From Narthecium ossifragum (Eukaryota; Streptophyta; Magnoliopsida; Dioscoreales; Nartheciaceae): a DNA stretch of 64,000 bases. The position numbers were made by a program, and so were the translations under genes. Below, one piece after another: positions 35,022-46,056 of this stretch. Location of the stretch: assembly GCA_963920575.1 (NCBI GenBank), contig OY986967.1, positions 6,839,166 to 6,903,165 of the forward strand. The letters are read 5' to 3'. Position 1 is the stretch's first letter. Every line of letters starts with the position of its first letter. Under the pieces are notes generated by a model. That model was given only the letters and a program-made list of their open reading frames with translations, did not search any database and was not told the origin of the DNA.

Positions 35022-35420
35022 TTAAAAATTTTGGTTCTGGGCGGTGTCGACCCTCCCGGCACGGCAAAGCCCTTCGAGGAGAGTGTAATAGGTGATTACA
35101 TCATGAGTGCAGCCACAACGAGCCATCTCCTGGAAGTAGCAGTAGGCATCGTCCACCATGGAGTTGAGGCAAAAGCCTCGTATCAAGGTGATAAACATGC
35201 ACACATCCGGAGTGACGGTGAATGCGGCCATATCGGAGTAGAGCTTTGCAGCGGCTTGTGTGCGGCCATGGCAAAGGAGGGCGGAGAGGAGGGAGTTGTA
35301 GGAGAAGACAGAGGGAGAGGGGATGGAGCGGAAGAGGTCTTGGGCTGTGAGAAGGTTGTGGTTGCGAGAGTGGGCGAAGAGGAGGTCGAAGGCACAGAGT
35401 AAAGAAGGCTAAGTAAGGCT
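35022..35420 (-). pseudogene. Captured PPR (pentatricopeptide repeat) gene fragment
   Basis: On the minus strand one frame gives about three PPR units of the P class: AFDLLFAHSRNHNLLTAQDL, then SPSVFSYNSLLSALLCHGRT, then TPDVCMFITLIRGFC, then THDVITYYTLLEGLCRAGRV (the last two fully within 35022-35231). PPR proteins bind organellar RNA through such 35-residue helical pairs. The frame is open from about 35418 down to 35022 but ends after QNQNF near the element's end; an intact PPR gene would continue for many repeats. Upstream the frame is lost at a TAG near 35418. This is a gene fragment, possibly transcribed within the element. Confidence 0.85.
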
Positions 35421-35941
35421 GAAGGGGAGTGGAGTGAGGGCGGCGGACAGGGGAGGGGGCCAGCGGCCCTAAGGGTGATCGTTGATGAGCCGGGCTATGA
35501 CGCGGGTGAGGTCCCCGTTGTCTGTGTCGGCTATAAGCTGTGGATCACTGGGCTTGGCAAGGAGACCGACAATGGCCACAAGGGCGTCGTGTGAGGCCTA
35601 CGGCGGAGCCTGGATGCTTGCGACAGCGAGGATGGTGGATGCCGGCGTGCTTGGCGGCATCGATTTTGGGATGGCGTTGGAGCTGGGTGTTGGGTATGGG
35701 GGAGGAAGATGGCGGATGATAGGTGCGGAGGTGGTAGAAAAGGGGGTGAGAAAGCTGATGGGAAATGGAGAAGAGGTGAGGAAGGTGAGGGAGAGAACCG
35801 TGGCTGGGGGTTAAGACGCTTGAAGATCGCTGGTGAGACGATGTTGGCGGCGTAGGTAGAGGTCGACGGCGGAGGAAGGAGGATGAGGGTGAATTTGAGG
35901 GGCATATTAACCAGGGGTAATAATGTCTTTTCAGCTGCCAT
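35421..35941 (-). pseudogene. Probable N-terminal part of the captured PPR gene
   Basis: A minus-strand frame (35531-35941) begins near the inner edge of the right inverted repeat, with a Ser/Pro/Arg-rich start of the kind used to target PPR proteins to mitochondria or plastids. Between 35420 and 35530 another frame gives a PPR-leader-like stretch (DLTRVIARLINDHP). Frames do not join cleanly, so at least two lesions or frame changes are present. Assignment rests on position and composition. Confidence 0.5.
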
Positions 35942-36870
35942 TGTTAATGGTGTTAGGAATATTCCTTATTGATTCGCCAGCGAATAACCCGAGGGGCAGA
36001 TTAAAGCTTTTCTCAACTTTTGATGGGTACATGTGTAATATCAAACTATTGAAGGGTACGTTTGATATTTAAGAATGTTTTAGGGATTAATAAGTAAAAA
36101 TCCCAATCAATTAATGATGTGGCAGTTAACCGACCCAGTCATGCTGACTGGACCAATTGATCGGTTTTTAGTCCGATCAATCGGTCCGTTGACGTCATCA
36201 GTACGAAAAATAGGAAAATCATAGTTCAACTCAAGTTATGATTCCTAATTCCAACATGAATGGTTTCTGCTAGATAAAGGGGTTATTCCGGCCGAAAATA
36301 AGAATCTTTTGGACCACTTTTGGAGGAGAAGATTAGGGTTTTGAAGACGATGATTTTTCCGCGGGGATTTTCGGCTTTCTTCCCAACACCTATGGATCTT
36401 TGCCAAAAGATGAGTGGCTAATTTCTATACTTAGGGATCTCATGAAACTATAGTGTAACTTTTGATATTTTTTTTTTTTTGTAAACTTCTTCTCAACATT
36501 ATCTCGTGAATACGGTTTTATCGGTTAAAGATTTGAAGGAGCAGAGCTCCCTTGAAGTATTTTTAGTCGTATAAGCTTTCTATAATTATTTGTACATATC
36601 TATGAAGTGATTTTCATGTGGTTTTTGTTTGCCTTTGAGATAAGCTATGCTAAGCAAAGATAGATTGTGCCAAGATCATTAGGAGTATTATAAATTAAAG
36701 TTATCGTATGATCAAAGACAATTTATGCCAAGCAAAAATTGTTTATGCCGTTTGGAACTTAAAATCTTTTGTTAGGCATTCATGTAATCTTGTAACCTTA
36801 TTAAGAAGGCTATGTATTATCAAATAAAAGAATGATACAACGTCACTAGGAATTTGGGGCTAATCATGTA

Positions 36871-38604
36871 ACCCCGTGGACCGGCCACTAGAGCTCACAT
36901 ACTTGTTATGCCACAATTTATTTTCAGGTGATTGTTAAAATGTTGTATTAGGCTTATCCATCGAGCCAAAAGACAAATAGCATGCAAATTCTTCTAGCTT
37001 ATACCTAAACTAGTGTAGACCTATACTCCTGACACTTCCCCCCTCTATATAATTGTATTTAACTTAAATATTTTCATTGTATAAGACTAATCAATTTAAA
37101 ATTGTACCGGAAACACGGACCTTGAGTACTAATGGGTTCCCATGCATGCGTGTAAATGCTTGGGTGTCCGGTTATCAAAACTGTTTGCATTCATTCATAT
37201 GCCTAAGAATTGCATAACTTCATGCTTCCTATATACCACCCTTAGATAGAAATCCTGTAAGCTTTTATAAATCGTCCCATATAGAAAACCCCGTAATATA
37301 TAGAATTAGAGTTAGATTAGATTCGATTAGATTAGAAGACACTACTTTTTTTAAATCTCATTTTTAAGTTCAAATCTGATATCTATGTATCTTTGATCAA
37401 TATTTGTCAACGCGACAATACTTAAACTTCCACTTTCGTGATACACAAGCAAAAAAAAAGATAATAAGACTAAGCACCGTACGAGAATACAATCTGAAGA
37501 AACAACAATGATGTAAAATTATATGATTTTTATATGTGTCATCTCACAAAAGTACAATATTTTTTATCCTTAGAATCTTCATATTTACACTTTTCTAATA
37601 TTTTTATCCTCTTATTATCCTCATACGAATACGGACACACCGATATAATAATTTTTTAAAAATAAGAATATATATGGATATGGCAAGATATGACATTCCT
37701 CCAGTATGAAAGAGTATAAGTGCACCAGTTCCATACACCAGTGGTCATCCACATGTTGGTGAAAATAACTTGATATTAATTTTATTTTTAAAAGTTTAAA
37801 TAGCTAAAATACATATTAATTGGTGAAATTAACCACATAAGTATTGGATACGTACCCGGTCGTATGGGACCTATCAGCATCGGACAACCATGTCCGATGC
37901 TAACACGGGACCAAAATTAACTTGTGATTATTCTTTTGTTTAAAGTAAAAAAAGTATAAAATAAGACTTAAGGACCTCCACTCGACAACAACCAAATTTT
38001 GATACGAAAAGCCATAATCTTTCACTTTCTTAAATCACTATCAATCTTCTTTGACAAAGAAAAGATTTATATCCTAAATTCACTTTGTGATTTTTGTTGC
38101 AACACAAGTCGTTTACAAATGAAATCCTTATTTATGATTATTAAGTAAGGATTCTCGATCAAAATGGCCCATATTCTGTTAAAGAAATAAAAGAGCTCTA
38201 AATTTTAAAATTAAGAAATAAAAGAGAATTCACCGTGCAAATTTTTCTCCATATTGTTAAATAAATTCACAACATGTTAAAAGTCAATAGCTCGATCAGG
38301 AATATTTTAGAATAATCCTTCATATTTTAGATTAATTCTTTTGTCGGGGGAAAATTAATCTAGGGGTTTTTGTAATTGAAACCATTAAGAGAGGGGGTAA
38401 AATGCAAAAACTAAAAAGATGAGAATCTTTCACAATATAGGTATAATACAAAGGGTATTTGCAAAAAATCTAGGAAAACTACATAGAATGCGCAACCACG
38501 TCCACCAGTGTGCCTTGTGCACACATTACATGACATGCATGTGCGGTTCAGATATGTTGTTGCCTGTTGACATTGCTCACCACATGGGCACAATTATACC
38601 TACG
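36871..38604. other. AT-rich DNA, nothing recognised
   Basis: About 1.7 kb of AT-rich sequence without a supported gene or identified repeat end. The one clear structure is a short perfect hairpin at 37876-37901, listed separately. Confidence 0.5.
37876..37901. repeat. Perfect 10-bp hairpin
   Basis: AGCATCGGAC and GTCCGATGCT are exact inverse copies separated by six bases. Function unknown; it may be a remnant of a small transposon. Confidence 0.8.
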
Positions 38605-38762
38605 AAATTTGTTTTAAATAATATTATTTTAATAAAATATTTGTGATATATACCTGTGGAGAAAGTATTGATTAAGATATGACTTATTTGGTTAGGCGTG
38701 GCATTTCATTTTTTTAATTCTCTCAATGAAGACGTAACTCCAAGTTACGTCTTCGTCTTGAC
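38605..38762 (+). repeat. Left terminal inverted repeat of the MULE
   Basis: Matches the inverse of 41815-41982 with indels; the right copy has about 15 extra bases (GCCACGCCAGTGTGGCGCTG region). Inside is the hairpin GACGTAACT...AGTTACGTC (38731-38751), with diverged copies nearby (38795-38815, 38850-38870). Confidence 0.85.
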
Positions 38763-39093
38763 CAAGTGCGGAGAAGAAAATAGGAGTCCTATTAAGACGT
38801 GGTTCTAAGTTACATCTTCATTAGAGAACAAAGTTTTTGATTCTCTATTAAGACGTGGTTCTAACTTAGTAGAGAACCAACAGGAGAGTAGCACTTTTAT
38901 TTTTTTGCCACCTCTGTATACAAACATTCAACCACACAATGTTTGAAAATTAAAGATTACAAACCAAACATTCACCCCAATTTTCATACGTACCCAATAC
39001 ATTACACCTACCCCATTCACTTTTAAACACAATTTTTATAGAAACTAAAACCGTTTACATCAAACATCATTAACATCTCTAAATGGAAGACTA

Positions 39094-41197
39094 TCATAAC
39101 CTCCAAATTTTTTGTTTTTTCTTCACTGGTATCTTCTTCCTCCTCGACGATCCAGACCCCTCTCCCTCCATCGTAGCACCCACACCGACATCATGCTCAA
39201 CATGTCCCTTTGAATCCTCTGGATCCTCTGTTGTCGTGCCCATGACTGGATATGATGATGGTATATCTTGAGACATCGGCACGTCATAGGAAGTAGTCTG
39301 CCCAGTAATTTGCTGCAACTGTTGTGAACTAACAGGAGCTCCGCCACAAAGCCGCAAATCCTCCATAGTAGATTAAAATACCGGTGTAAAACGATCAGCG
39401 AGCTCCTCTCCAGAACGGTCACGACACATCATGTAACTCTGTCCTTATTGGCACTTTAATTGTTATGTGTCGGTTTGAAATTATAGCTAGAACTCTTCTG
39501 TCACTGACCACATATACTCTAAGTAGATCAAGGAACCATGACCAACTGCTGGAATTTTCAGACTTAACCACAACAAATGCTATTGATATCAAATGATCGT
39601 TGCCATCCACTACCGTCGCAACTAATAAAGTGCCAAGATACTTTCCATATAGGTGTGTTCCATCGATAGATATTATGGGCCGACAGTGTTTGAATGCCTC
39701 GATAGTAGGATGAAACGACCAGAACACGCGCTCAAATATATCAACACCGGTGCGCACAGTCTCCGTTTGAAGCTTAACTACAGTACCGGCGTTATCTACC
39801 ACCATTGCTTGCATACACCAAGGCATGATATTATATGATTCTTTTCAATCACCATATATAATCTTCATGGCTAGTATACATGTTAACATGGTAGTCATCT
39901 TTGATCATTTGCACAATATCTTTCAGGGTCATAGCGATGTTTGTCCTTATCTTACCAAGTATGATACCACATATGAATTGAGCAGTGCAGTGGCGGTGGT
40001 TGGTATTAATAGACCTTCCCGACATGTATGTGGACCATAGTAACTCTTCACCTGAAAGTAAGATGTTTCTTTGTAAGTAGACGCATGAAAACGCCAGAAA
40101 CAATCAGGATTACGACACTTGACAGTCAACACCTTCGGTCGGACTTAACAGTGCAATGTTCTACAAACCTCCAAGGCTCGTACTGTTGAAGAGCATGCAT
40201 AAGTGATGCATTGGTCTCAAATATTTTCTTCTTATAGAATTCACCAGTGATTGGGGTCGGATCTTCAAATACCCCGGTATGGTATTGTTCATTGTCATCT
40301 GCTAACTCCTCTTCGTACTGTGTTGGAGTAAGCGGCATTGGATCATCAATACCTTCATCATGATGTGTTGGCTCGTTGCTCAATGCAGTATTCTCGATCC
40401 AATCATCATCATGATCGTCATGATAATCCTCAACATCAACATCTAGCAAGGGGCTTCGAGATATTGAAGGCATAAAAGCATCTCCATAGCTGCTACTGAC
40501 ATTGTCATCATATTGGTGGCCTCCGCACAAACTCGACGGGTCAACATCAAAAGTATGATGTATGTGTCCCATGTTTGTACCTGGTGTAGTTTTCGTGTAT
40601 TCACGAGTCAACCATGTATTCCCCTGCTGGTAAGGCCTGCATGTTCATACACAAGCGGACTCATGAACAAGGAGCAAACCAAGATGTAACATTACATGTT
40701 TTTTACAATAAATTACTTACTGTGATGTCTAGTGTCCGAAGATGAGAGCGCCATAAGACCCAAGAGAGACGTTATCCGTTGAATCATCTTCTCGTTGTAG
40801 TAGGCGTGTAAATTCATCAAATAACGTGTTATTTGGAGGGTTATTGTTCACTTCGACACTAATTTTCACCAAGAACAATTGCATACTTGGAATGACTGGA
40901 TAGAGGCTAAGAATGCCACCAGTATCACTATCATCATTTATGTCTACACCGCAAATACATGCTTTCTCCGATTGGATATCTACAAGTTATGCGAATGTCA
41001 AAATAGTTTGGATTGTATCTAGTTAAATCAAACATTAAAGCCTTTAAATTCGCATAATTTGTATTTTTTCGTATCCTATTTGGTTTGATTCGGCTACCTA
41101 TGTACTTAATATCACCCGCATTACCCTTTAATTCCACCTTTCCATCCATCCAACACAATAGTGGAACAATGCCACTATCCATCACTATAAATAACAC
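39094..41197 (-). pseudogene. MULE transposase (broken, C-terminal half mostly deleted)
   Basis: Pieces from N to C: an N-terminal domain (40934-41197, YIGSRIKP, Y-x-x-L); an acidic linker (40126-40611, rich in Asp and His); the MuDR zinc domain (39947-40132, CRNPDCFWRFHAS...HTC); and the catalytic domain (39419-39826, IDGTHLYGKYLGTLLVATVVDGN, then SWSWFLDLL). The Asp expected in the ISDRH block is Asn (IISNRH), which probably removes a catalytic residue. The frame then stops, and only a basic C-terminal tail (39094-39366) remains, with no SWIM zinc finger. Several frame changes separate the pieces. MULE transposases cut at the inverted repeats; this one cannot be active. Confidence 0.85.
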
Positions 41198-41814
41198 AAA
41201 TATGATGACAATTATGAGTCGATTAGATAGAAATTACAACTTAATAGTAAAAATTCATGTGGAAAACATGTTTCATATAATCTAATTGAATTAATACTAG
41301 AAATTTATGAAATTTTTCAACAATGCCACTACCCAAATCACCATACCATAATGATTAAAAAAAAGAATTTTCTAATAAAAAATGGGCATTTCAATTCCTA
41401 TAAAAACCCTAATTTGACTATATAAACCCTAAATCTCAAGATAAAAACTCACTGGAAAGTAAGATGGAGAATGGCCAAAGGATCTTGGAGGATTTGGACG
41501 GAAAAGATCTTGGAGGATTTGGACGGAAAATCACCGGAAAATCGTCGGAAAATTTCAAGATATAATTTCTCTTGAAGGAGTGGATGGACGGGGAAGGAGG
41601 AGGGGACTGGTGGGAAGGAGGGCCCGGGTGGGGAAGGAGGAGGACCCGGGTGGGAGCTCGGGTGGGGAAGGAGAAGGGCCCTCAGTCGGGGGTAGATGAT
41701 GACTATAGGCGTAAGTTGAAGTTACATCTTTATTAATATAGATGTAACTCCAACCTACGTCTTATAGGTACCACTCTTCTATTCGCCCTTAGCATCTCTG
41801 CGGTGGGGAATGGT
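41198..41814 (-). other. MULE subterminal region, transposase upstream side
   Basis: AT-rich to 41455, then a GGAGGA/GGGAAGGAGG-rich block (41575-41690), then an imperfect hairpin (41704-41763) around GTTACATCTTTATTAATATA. No further gene. The transposase promoter is expected here but no clear TATA box is seen. Confidence 0.5.
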
Positions 41815-41982
41815 CAAAAGGTCAAAAACTTGGAGTTACGTCTTCATTGACAGAATTAAAAAAATAAAAGGCCACGCCAGTGTGGCGCTGACGTGGCCAA
41901 AGCAGGGATATCTTCATCAATACTTTCTCCATAGGTATATATTACTAATATTTTGTTAAAATAATATTATTTTAAAAAATTT
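41815..41982 (-). repeat. Right terminal inverted repeat of the MULE
   Basis: Inverse partner of 38605-38762. It also contains an internal short palindrome, GGCCACGCCAGTGTGGCGCT (41862-41881). Confidence 0.85.
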
Positions 41983-42123
41983 CCTTATAGCTAAGAAGCA
42001 AGCTCCCTGGAGTAAAAAAATTCCTCATTTTTTCTTATTTATTTCAAAACTTTATAGAGTAAAAAGAGAGTTTAAGCTCACAATTTTAGATTATATTAAT
42101 ATTAACTCACCTTCATACAATAG

Positions 42124-42295
42124 CTTAAGCTTTTGGATTAAGTGGTTACGCGTGGGATCGAATGAACATGAGACAACCAACAACTAGATACTAATTAAAA
42201 CAGTGACGACAGAAATGCTTGACACATGCTTTTAGCCCATGACCTTCGATTTAATACCATGAAAGAACTCTAACCATTCAACTCAAAAGCTTAAG
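42124..42295. mobile_element. MITE-like element with 25-bp inverted ends
   Basis: The left end (42124-42148) and right end (42271-42295) are inverse copies with about three mismatches, sharing CTTAAGCTTTTG. The 172-bp unit has no coding capacity. The family and target duplication are not established. Confidence 0.65.
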
Positions 42296-42672
42296 TCATT
42301 GGGTGAGTGCGAGTTAAGTGTAATTTGCATATTAGTCGCTTACTTGATGTTGTTTTTTGCAACATAGTGCCACTTTGACTGATAGTTGTAAGTAACCAAC
42401 ACTTTTAATTGACATGACAAAATTACCCTCATGTGTAACTCAACTTCATTCATCATTCATAATGTGATTAACAAGAAAAATAATTGTATAATAAGTAAAT
42501 GAAGTTACGCAAGAAGTGAGTGAAATTGCCCAACAAGCGACGGGCTGCACAAAAGTGAAGGGTAATTTCATACTATCAACTTAAAGTATCAATAATATAA
42601 AAAATATATCAAATGTGACTCTAATATACAAAAAAAGAATATGAAGTGTCATTGATATGTAAATTACTCAAT
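42296..42672. other. AT-rich spacer, nothing recognised
   Basis: No frame or structured repeat that I can support. Confidence 0.5.
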
Positions 42673-42700
42673 AATATTAATATAAGGGTAAATTACTGTT

Positions 42701-43000
42701 TTGGGCCCTGTGGTTTTCACCATATTTCATTTTGGGCCATGTGATTTAAAATCTTTCAAATTAGGCCCTATGGTTTTGATTTTGTAACAATTAAGGCCCT
42801 CAGGCCAACACCGTTAATCCCCGTTGATGGCAAATGAGTCACGTGACATCACGTGATATCACGTGATTTCGATTTGGGCCCTGTGGTATTCAAAATGTTT
42901 CATTTTGAGCCATTTGGTTTAAAATCTTTCAAACAAGGCCATATGGTTTTGATTTTGTAACGCTTAAGGCCCTCAGGCCGACGCCGTTAACCCCACTTGA
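42701..43000. repeat. Two tandem copies of a 172-bp unit
   Basis: Units start at 42701 and 42873, both with TTGGGCCCTGTGGT; then CATTTTG, TTTAAAATCTTTCAAA, ATGGTTTTGATTTTGTAAC and AAGGCCCTCAGGCC recur. Between them three CACGTG boxes lie at 42840, 42850 and 42860. The right copy runs to the assembly gap, so the array may be longer. Confidence 0.9.
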
Positions 43001-43047
43001 CGGCAAATATGGTGAAAAAAGGAGGTCGAAGTAACATACCTTCCGTT

Positions 43048-43247
43048 NNNNNNNNNNNNNNNNNNNNNNNNNNNNNNNNNNNNNNNNNNNNNNNNNNNNN
43101 NNNNNNNNNNNNNNNNNNNNNNNNNNNNNNNNNNNNNNNNNNNNNNNNNNNNNNNNNNNNNNNNNNNNNNNNNNNNNNNNNNNNNNNNNNNNNNNNNNNN
43201 NNNNNNNNNNNNNNNNNNNNNNNNNNNNNNNNNNNNNNNNNNNNNNN
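43048..43247. other. Assembly gap (200 N)
   Basis: Exactly 200 undetermined bases, a conventional placeholder; the true size is unknown. It separates the 172-bp repeat from a Helitron end. Confidence 0.99.
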
Positions 43248-43299
43248 TTAATACAAAGTAAATTATAATATCCGTGGCGTAGGCACGGGCATTTACTAG
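43248..43299 (+). mobile_element. Helitron 3' end, family 2, plus strand
   Basis: Hairpin CCGTG...CACGG (43272-43276 and 43284-43288) followed by GGCATTTACTAG ending at 43299, then T at 43300. The element's body lies in or beyond the gap. The terminal 50 bases are repeated almost exactly, inverted, at 59878-59930. Confidence 0.7.
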
Positions 43300-44339
43300 T
43301 TAATATATATGAGGCAGACTTTTTTAATTGTTTCACTAGATCTTTAAAGTATGAGGCAGACTTTTTTAATTGTAGTTTTCAATGATGTCATATGGATGTA
43401 ATTGGGTTAATTTGTTGATAAGTCTTAGTTTTATTTAACAAGCTTAGCTTTTTTGACTATGTGTGCGATTAGATACCATGTAGTTTATGATAGCGTTTCT
43501 ATTTTTATGATTGATTCTGCAGAATACATTACTTTGAAGATTTGTCTATTGAAGATTTGTCAACTTTGCTTGAGAGTTTATATAAATTTAGCATGATAGG
43601 AATTGACTTCCTTAAAAGGCATGCTCTACTTCTGATTGCAAGACTCTTTCGGTAGTCAGGTTGTATTAGTTGTTCTATAGGCTGTATAGTGGTTTAGTTA
43701 ATCCATGGAGAGCTTGTTGTCTTATATATGAGTTTTAATTTGGCAAATGGTTTCTAATTTTTTTTGTCCAAGTATTGAGTCAATTAAAGTACCAAATGAT
43801 ATGCTAATTTCATGCATTGCAGGATTTGATTGGTCATCCATCCTATCCTGCTGCTTGATGCTCTTCAACACACAATCAATCATCTGCAGGATGGAGTATG
43901 AGATATTGCTTTCACATTCAAACATCATATGTTGGGCTTCACCGCTTGGGTATGAGATAGTTGAGCTGAGAATTCTGTATAATGTTGTATAATGTCGTGG
44001 TTGGCTTAGCTCTGTGGTACTTTGTCCTATTTAGTGCTGGAGAAGATGGTAGATAACTTCTATTTGTTGTATAATCATTGGTGTAGTTTTTATTCTTGCT
44101 TTTTGTGTGACTTGTTGAGTATGGAGAAGAGGAATTTAATTGGGAATTAGGAATTCTTTTCTTTCATTTTGGATTTGCTTTGGGATTGTAGGTATGTATT
44201 GTATCTACTTCTTGATGCAAGGGTTTGTTTTTCTATGGTTTCTTTTTCAGGTGGTTGGCTTCTTAGTTTGTTTTTCCACGTAGGCTCCACATAGGACAGC
44301 GAAAGGTTAATTTATAACTATCTCTTCATATAAGGATGA
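43300..44339. other. Unassigned T-rich segment between two Helitron ends
   Basis: A 28-bp direct repeat starts it (ATGAGGCAGACTTTTTTAAT near 43309 and 43350). The T-rich composition resembles a plant intron. A short plus-strand frame (43747-43992) is not recognisable. Just before the next Helitron end, CCACGTAGGCTCCACAT (44277) recurs at 44509. Confidence 0.4.
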
Positions 44340-44663
44340 CTAGCGGGGCCCCGTGTCACCTGGCACGATAATCACCCACCCCTTAACTTCCATGATAACT
44401 TCCTTGTTAACCACCCACCCCTCAACCCCTCTTCCACTAACCCGTACTAACTTCCATGTTTACTTCCCCCCCATCCCCATTCACCACCTCCCCCACTAAC
44501 TTCCCCCTCCACGTAGGCTCCACATTGGACTAAGCCTGCCATGTAGGATCCATGTATAAGGATGATATATATGAGGCGCGTTCTGCTCACACATCCTTTA
44601 ACACAACATTTAACATCGAATCCGAGCCCTCCATCTCAGCCTTGAGTAAGGGCTGAGATTAAA

Positions 44664-44706
44664 ACAAAAACCCAACCATCCCTAAATCCCCATTCCTCTC
44701 CCGCGA

Positions 44707-44765
<59 letters not shown>

Positions 44766-45475
44766 CGTCCCTTCTTCCTCACGTCCACCCCTGCCGCGCC
44801 GCCCTCGACCTCGGCCGCACAACCTCTGCGCCACGCACGACTTAGTGGCCTCGCCGACCGTGCACCCTTGCTGCGCCCCACGCTGTGCGCCCCCCTTCCC
44901 CGATCCCATTTTGACCTCCTCTCCTCTCCTCCCCGCTACCGGCATCCTCTCTCGTCTCCTCTCCTCTCCTCCTGTCACGTCCTCCCACGTGCACCTCCTC
45001 TCCCCTGCTCTCCGACAATGACTCGCCTCCTCTTCGACCTTCCCCGATCCCGATCCCCGCCCTAAGTCCCCATTCCTCTCCCATGGTCTCTTTATCTCTC
45101 TTGCGTCCCCTCTCCCCCGCGCCCACCCCAGCCGCGCCGCCCTCTCCCTCGGCCGCACCACCGCTGCGCCACCCACGACTGTGTAGCCTCGCAGACCGTG
45201 CCCCCTTGCTGCCCCTCCCCTGCCGCGCCCCACGATGTGCACCCTCCTTCCCCGACTCCATCCCGGCCTCCTCCCCTCTCCTCCCCACTACCGGTATCCT
45301 CTCTCGCCTCCTCTCCTCTCCTCCCTGATCCCGGCCTCGCCTCCTCTCCTCTCTTCCTATCATGTCCCCCCGCGACGCCTCCTCTACCCTCTTCTCCGAC
45401 AACGGCTCGCCTCCTCTCCGACCTTGCCCCCTTGCTGCCCCTCCTCTGCCGAGGTCGTCTGCGAGGCAGTTGGGG
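44664..45475. repeat. GC-rich tandem duplication with CT microsatellite
   Basis: Two units of about 400 bp, starting at 44681 and 45060, both begin with CCCCATTCCTCTCC and contain CTTGCGTCCC, GCCGCGCCGCCCTC, GGCCGCAC and CTACCGG, then CTCTCCTCTCCTCC. A (CT)n run spans 44708-44762 in unit 1 only. Both strands have long but compositionally biased Pro/Ser/Arg-rich frames, which I regard as non-coding. Confidence 0.8.
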
Positions 45476-45867
45476 TCCTTATGAACTTTATGGATCTTTG
45501 TGATGATTGTTAGATGGAACTTTATGGATCTTTGTGATGATTTCGTTCTTTTCTTTCCTATTTTTGTCAGATCTGCAGCATGTGGTTGAATTCGGCAATG
45601 AATTCAGTTTGTAGCCTTTTAGGATAAGTGAGGTAAGATTTTGTTGCGGACAACATATATGTTGCTTTCTGTTGACATATCAATTGTTTTTAAATATGCC
45701 ATTTCTACAATGTTCGTTCATCATTACTGGTTTAATGTGATATTACTGTTTGATTGGCCAGGTTCCTCATCATATTGGATATATGCAAGTAGCTTATCCT
45801 CTTATCTGTTGTACCTCTGTCAACTTCCAAATGACTTCACATTGTTTTCTGGCAACTGCAAACCCAT

Positions 45868-46056
45868 ATGTCAACTTCCAAAGCCAGGGCCATGCCACTG
45901 CCTATTTTGACGATAATTTTGGATGTCCCTGGCTACTCTGCATATATGCATGGAATGCCTCCAGCTCAGATGACCGGTGGAGCAGCGCTACCTATGGGGG
46001 GGATGAATCCATATGGTGGTGGCAGTGGAGTTGTAAATCCGACGGTGCCTCAGTAG
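45868..46056 (+). pseudogene. Exon-like fragment with Gly/Met/Pro-rich C-terminus
   Basis: A plus-strand frame ends GYSAYMHGMPPAQM, then a Gly/Met/Asn-rich run, and NPTVPQ before TAG at 46054-46056. A neighbouring frame just upstream reads NPYVNFQSQGHATAY. Together they resemble the low-complexity C-terminal end of a plant regulatory or RNA-binding protein, but I do not recognise which. The 180 bases before it, T-rich with a TTGTTTTCTGGCAACTGCAA stretch, could be intron. It ends 23 bp before an LTR and lies in a possible Helitron, so capture is plausible. Confidence 0.35.

Larger units (their letters stand above)
34713..36104. mobile_element. Pack-MULE carrying a PPR gene fragment
   Basis: Terminal inverted repeats of about 115 bp start GGGATTTT at the left and end AAAATCCC at the right. 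Flanking 9-mers are AATAAATTA (34704-34712) and AATCAATTA (36105-36113), a 9-bp duplication with one mismatch, as expected for Mutator-like elements. The 1392-bp element has no transposase. Its interior is GC-rich, unlike the AT-rich surroundings, and encodes part of a pentatricopeptide repeat protein on the minus strand. Capture of a host gene fragment between MULE ends defines a Pack-MULE. Confidence 0.9.
34355..36870 (+). repeat. Diverged Athila-type LTR, right end lost
   Basis: It starts TGATGAGTCATGAATTATTC at 34355 and follows the pattern of the 30882 solo LTR: the AACTTTGATGTTGAAGACTTT segment, then after an insert GATGAGTGGCTAATTTCTATAC (36408) and the TAAGCTATGC repeats. No GCGATCA end is found near 36870-37050, so it is truncated. 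The Pack-MULE at 34713-36104 sits inside. Around 36155-36195, GATCGG/CCGATC palindromes precede a TAGATAAAGG box (36272). Confidence 0.72.
38605..41982 (-). mobile_element. Mutator-like element (MULE) with decayed transposase
   Basis: About 3.4 kb between inverted repeats of roughly 160 bp (38605-38762 and 41815-41982), enclosing a minus-strand MULE transposase remnant. Shared terminal stretches include AATAATATTATTTTAA, ATATATACCT, GGAGAAAGTATTGAT and TTTTTTTAATTCT. The outermost bases are AT-rich and nearly palindromic, so the exact ends and the 9-bp duplication cannot be fixed by eye. Confidence 0.85.

Noticed and set aside
37000..38600. Hidden host gene in the AT-rich stretch
   Set aside because: No frame with a recognisable domain, no consistent splice structure and no codon-like composition.
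43048..43336. Frames running through the gap
   Set aside because: The 200 undetermined bases carry no information; any frame crossing them is an artefact.
44636..45513. Long Arg/Glu/Gly-rich (minus) and Pro/Ser-rich (plus) frames
   Set aside because: They come from a CT microsatellite and a GC-rich tandem duplication, with comparable open frames on both strands; no conserved motif.
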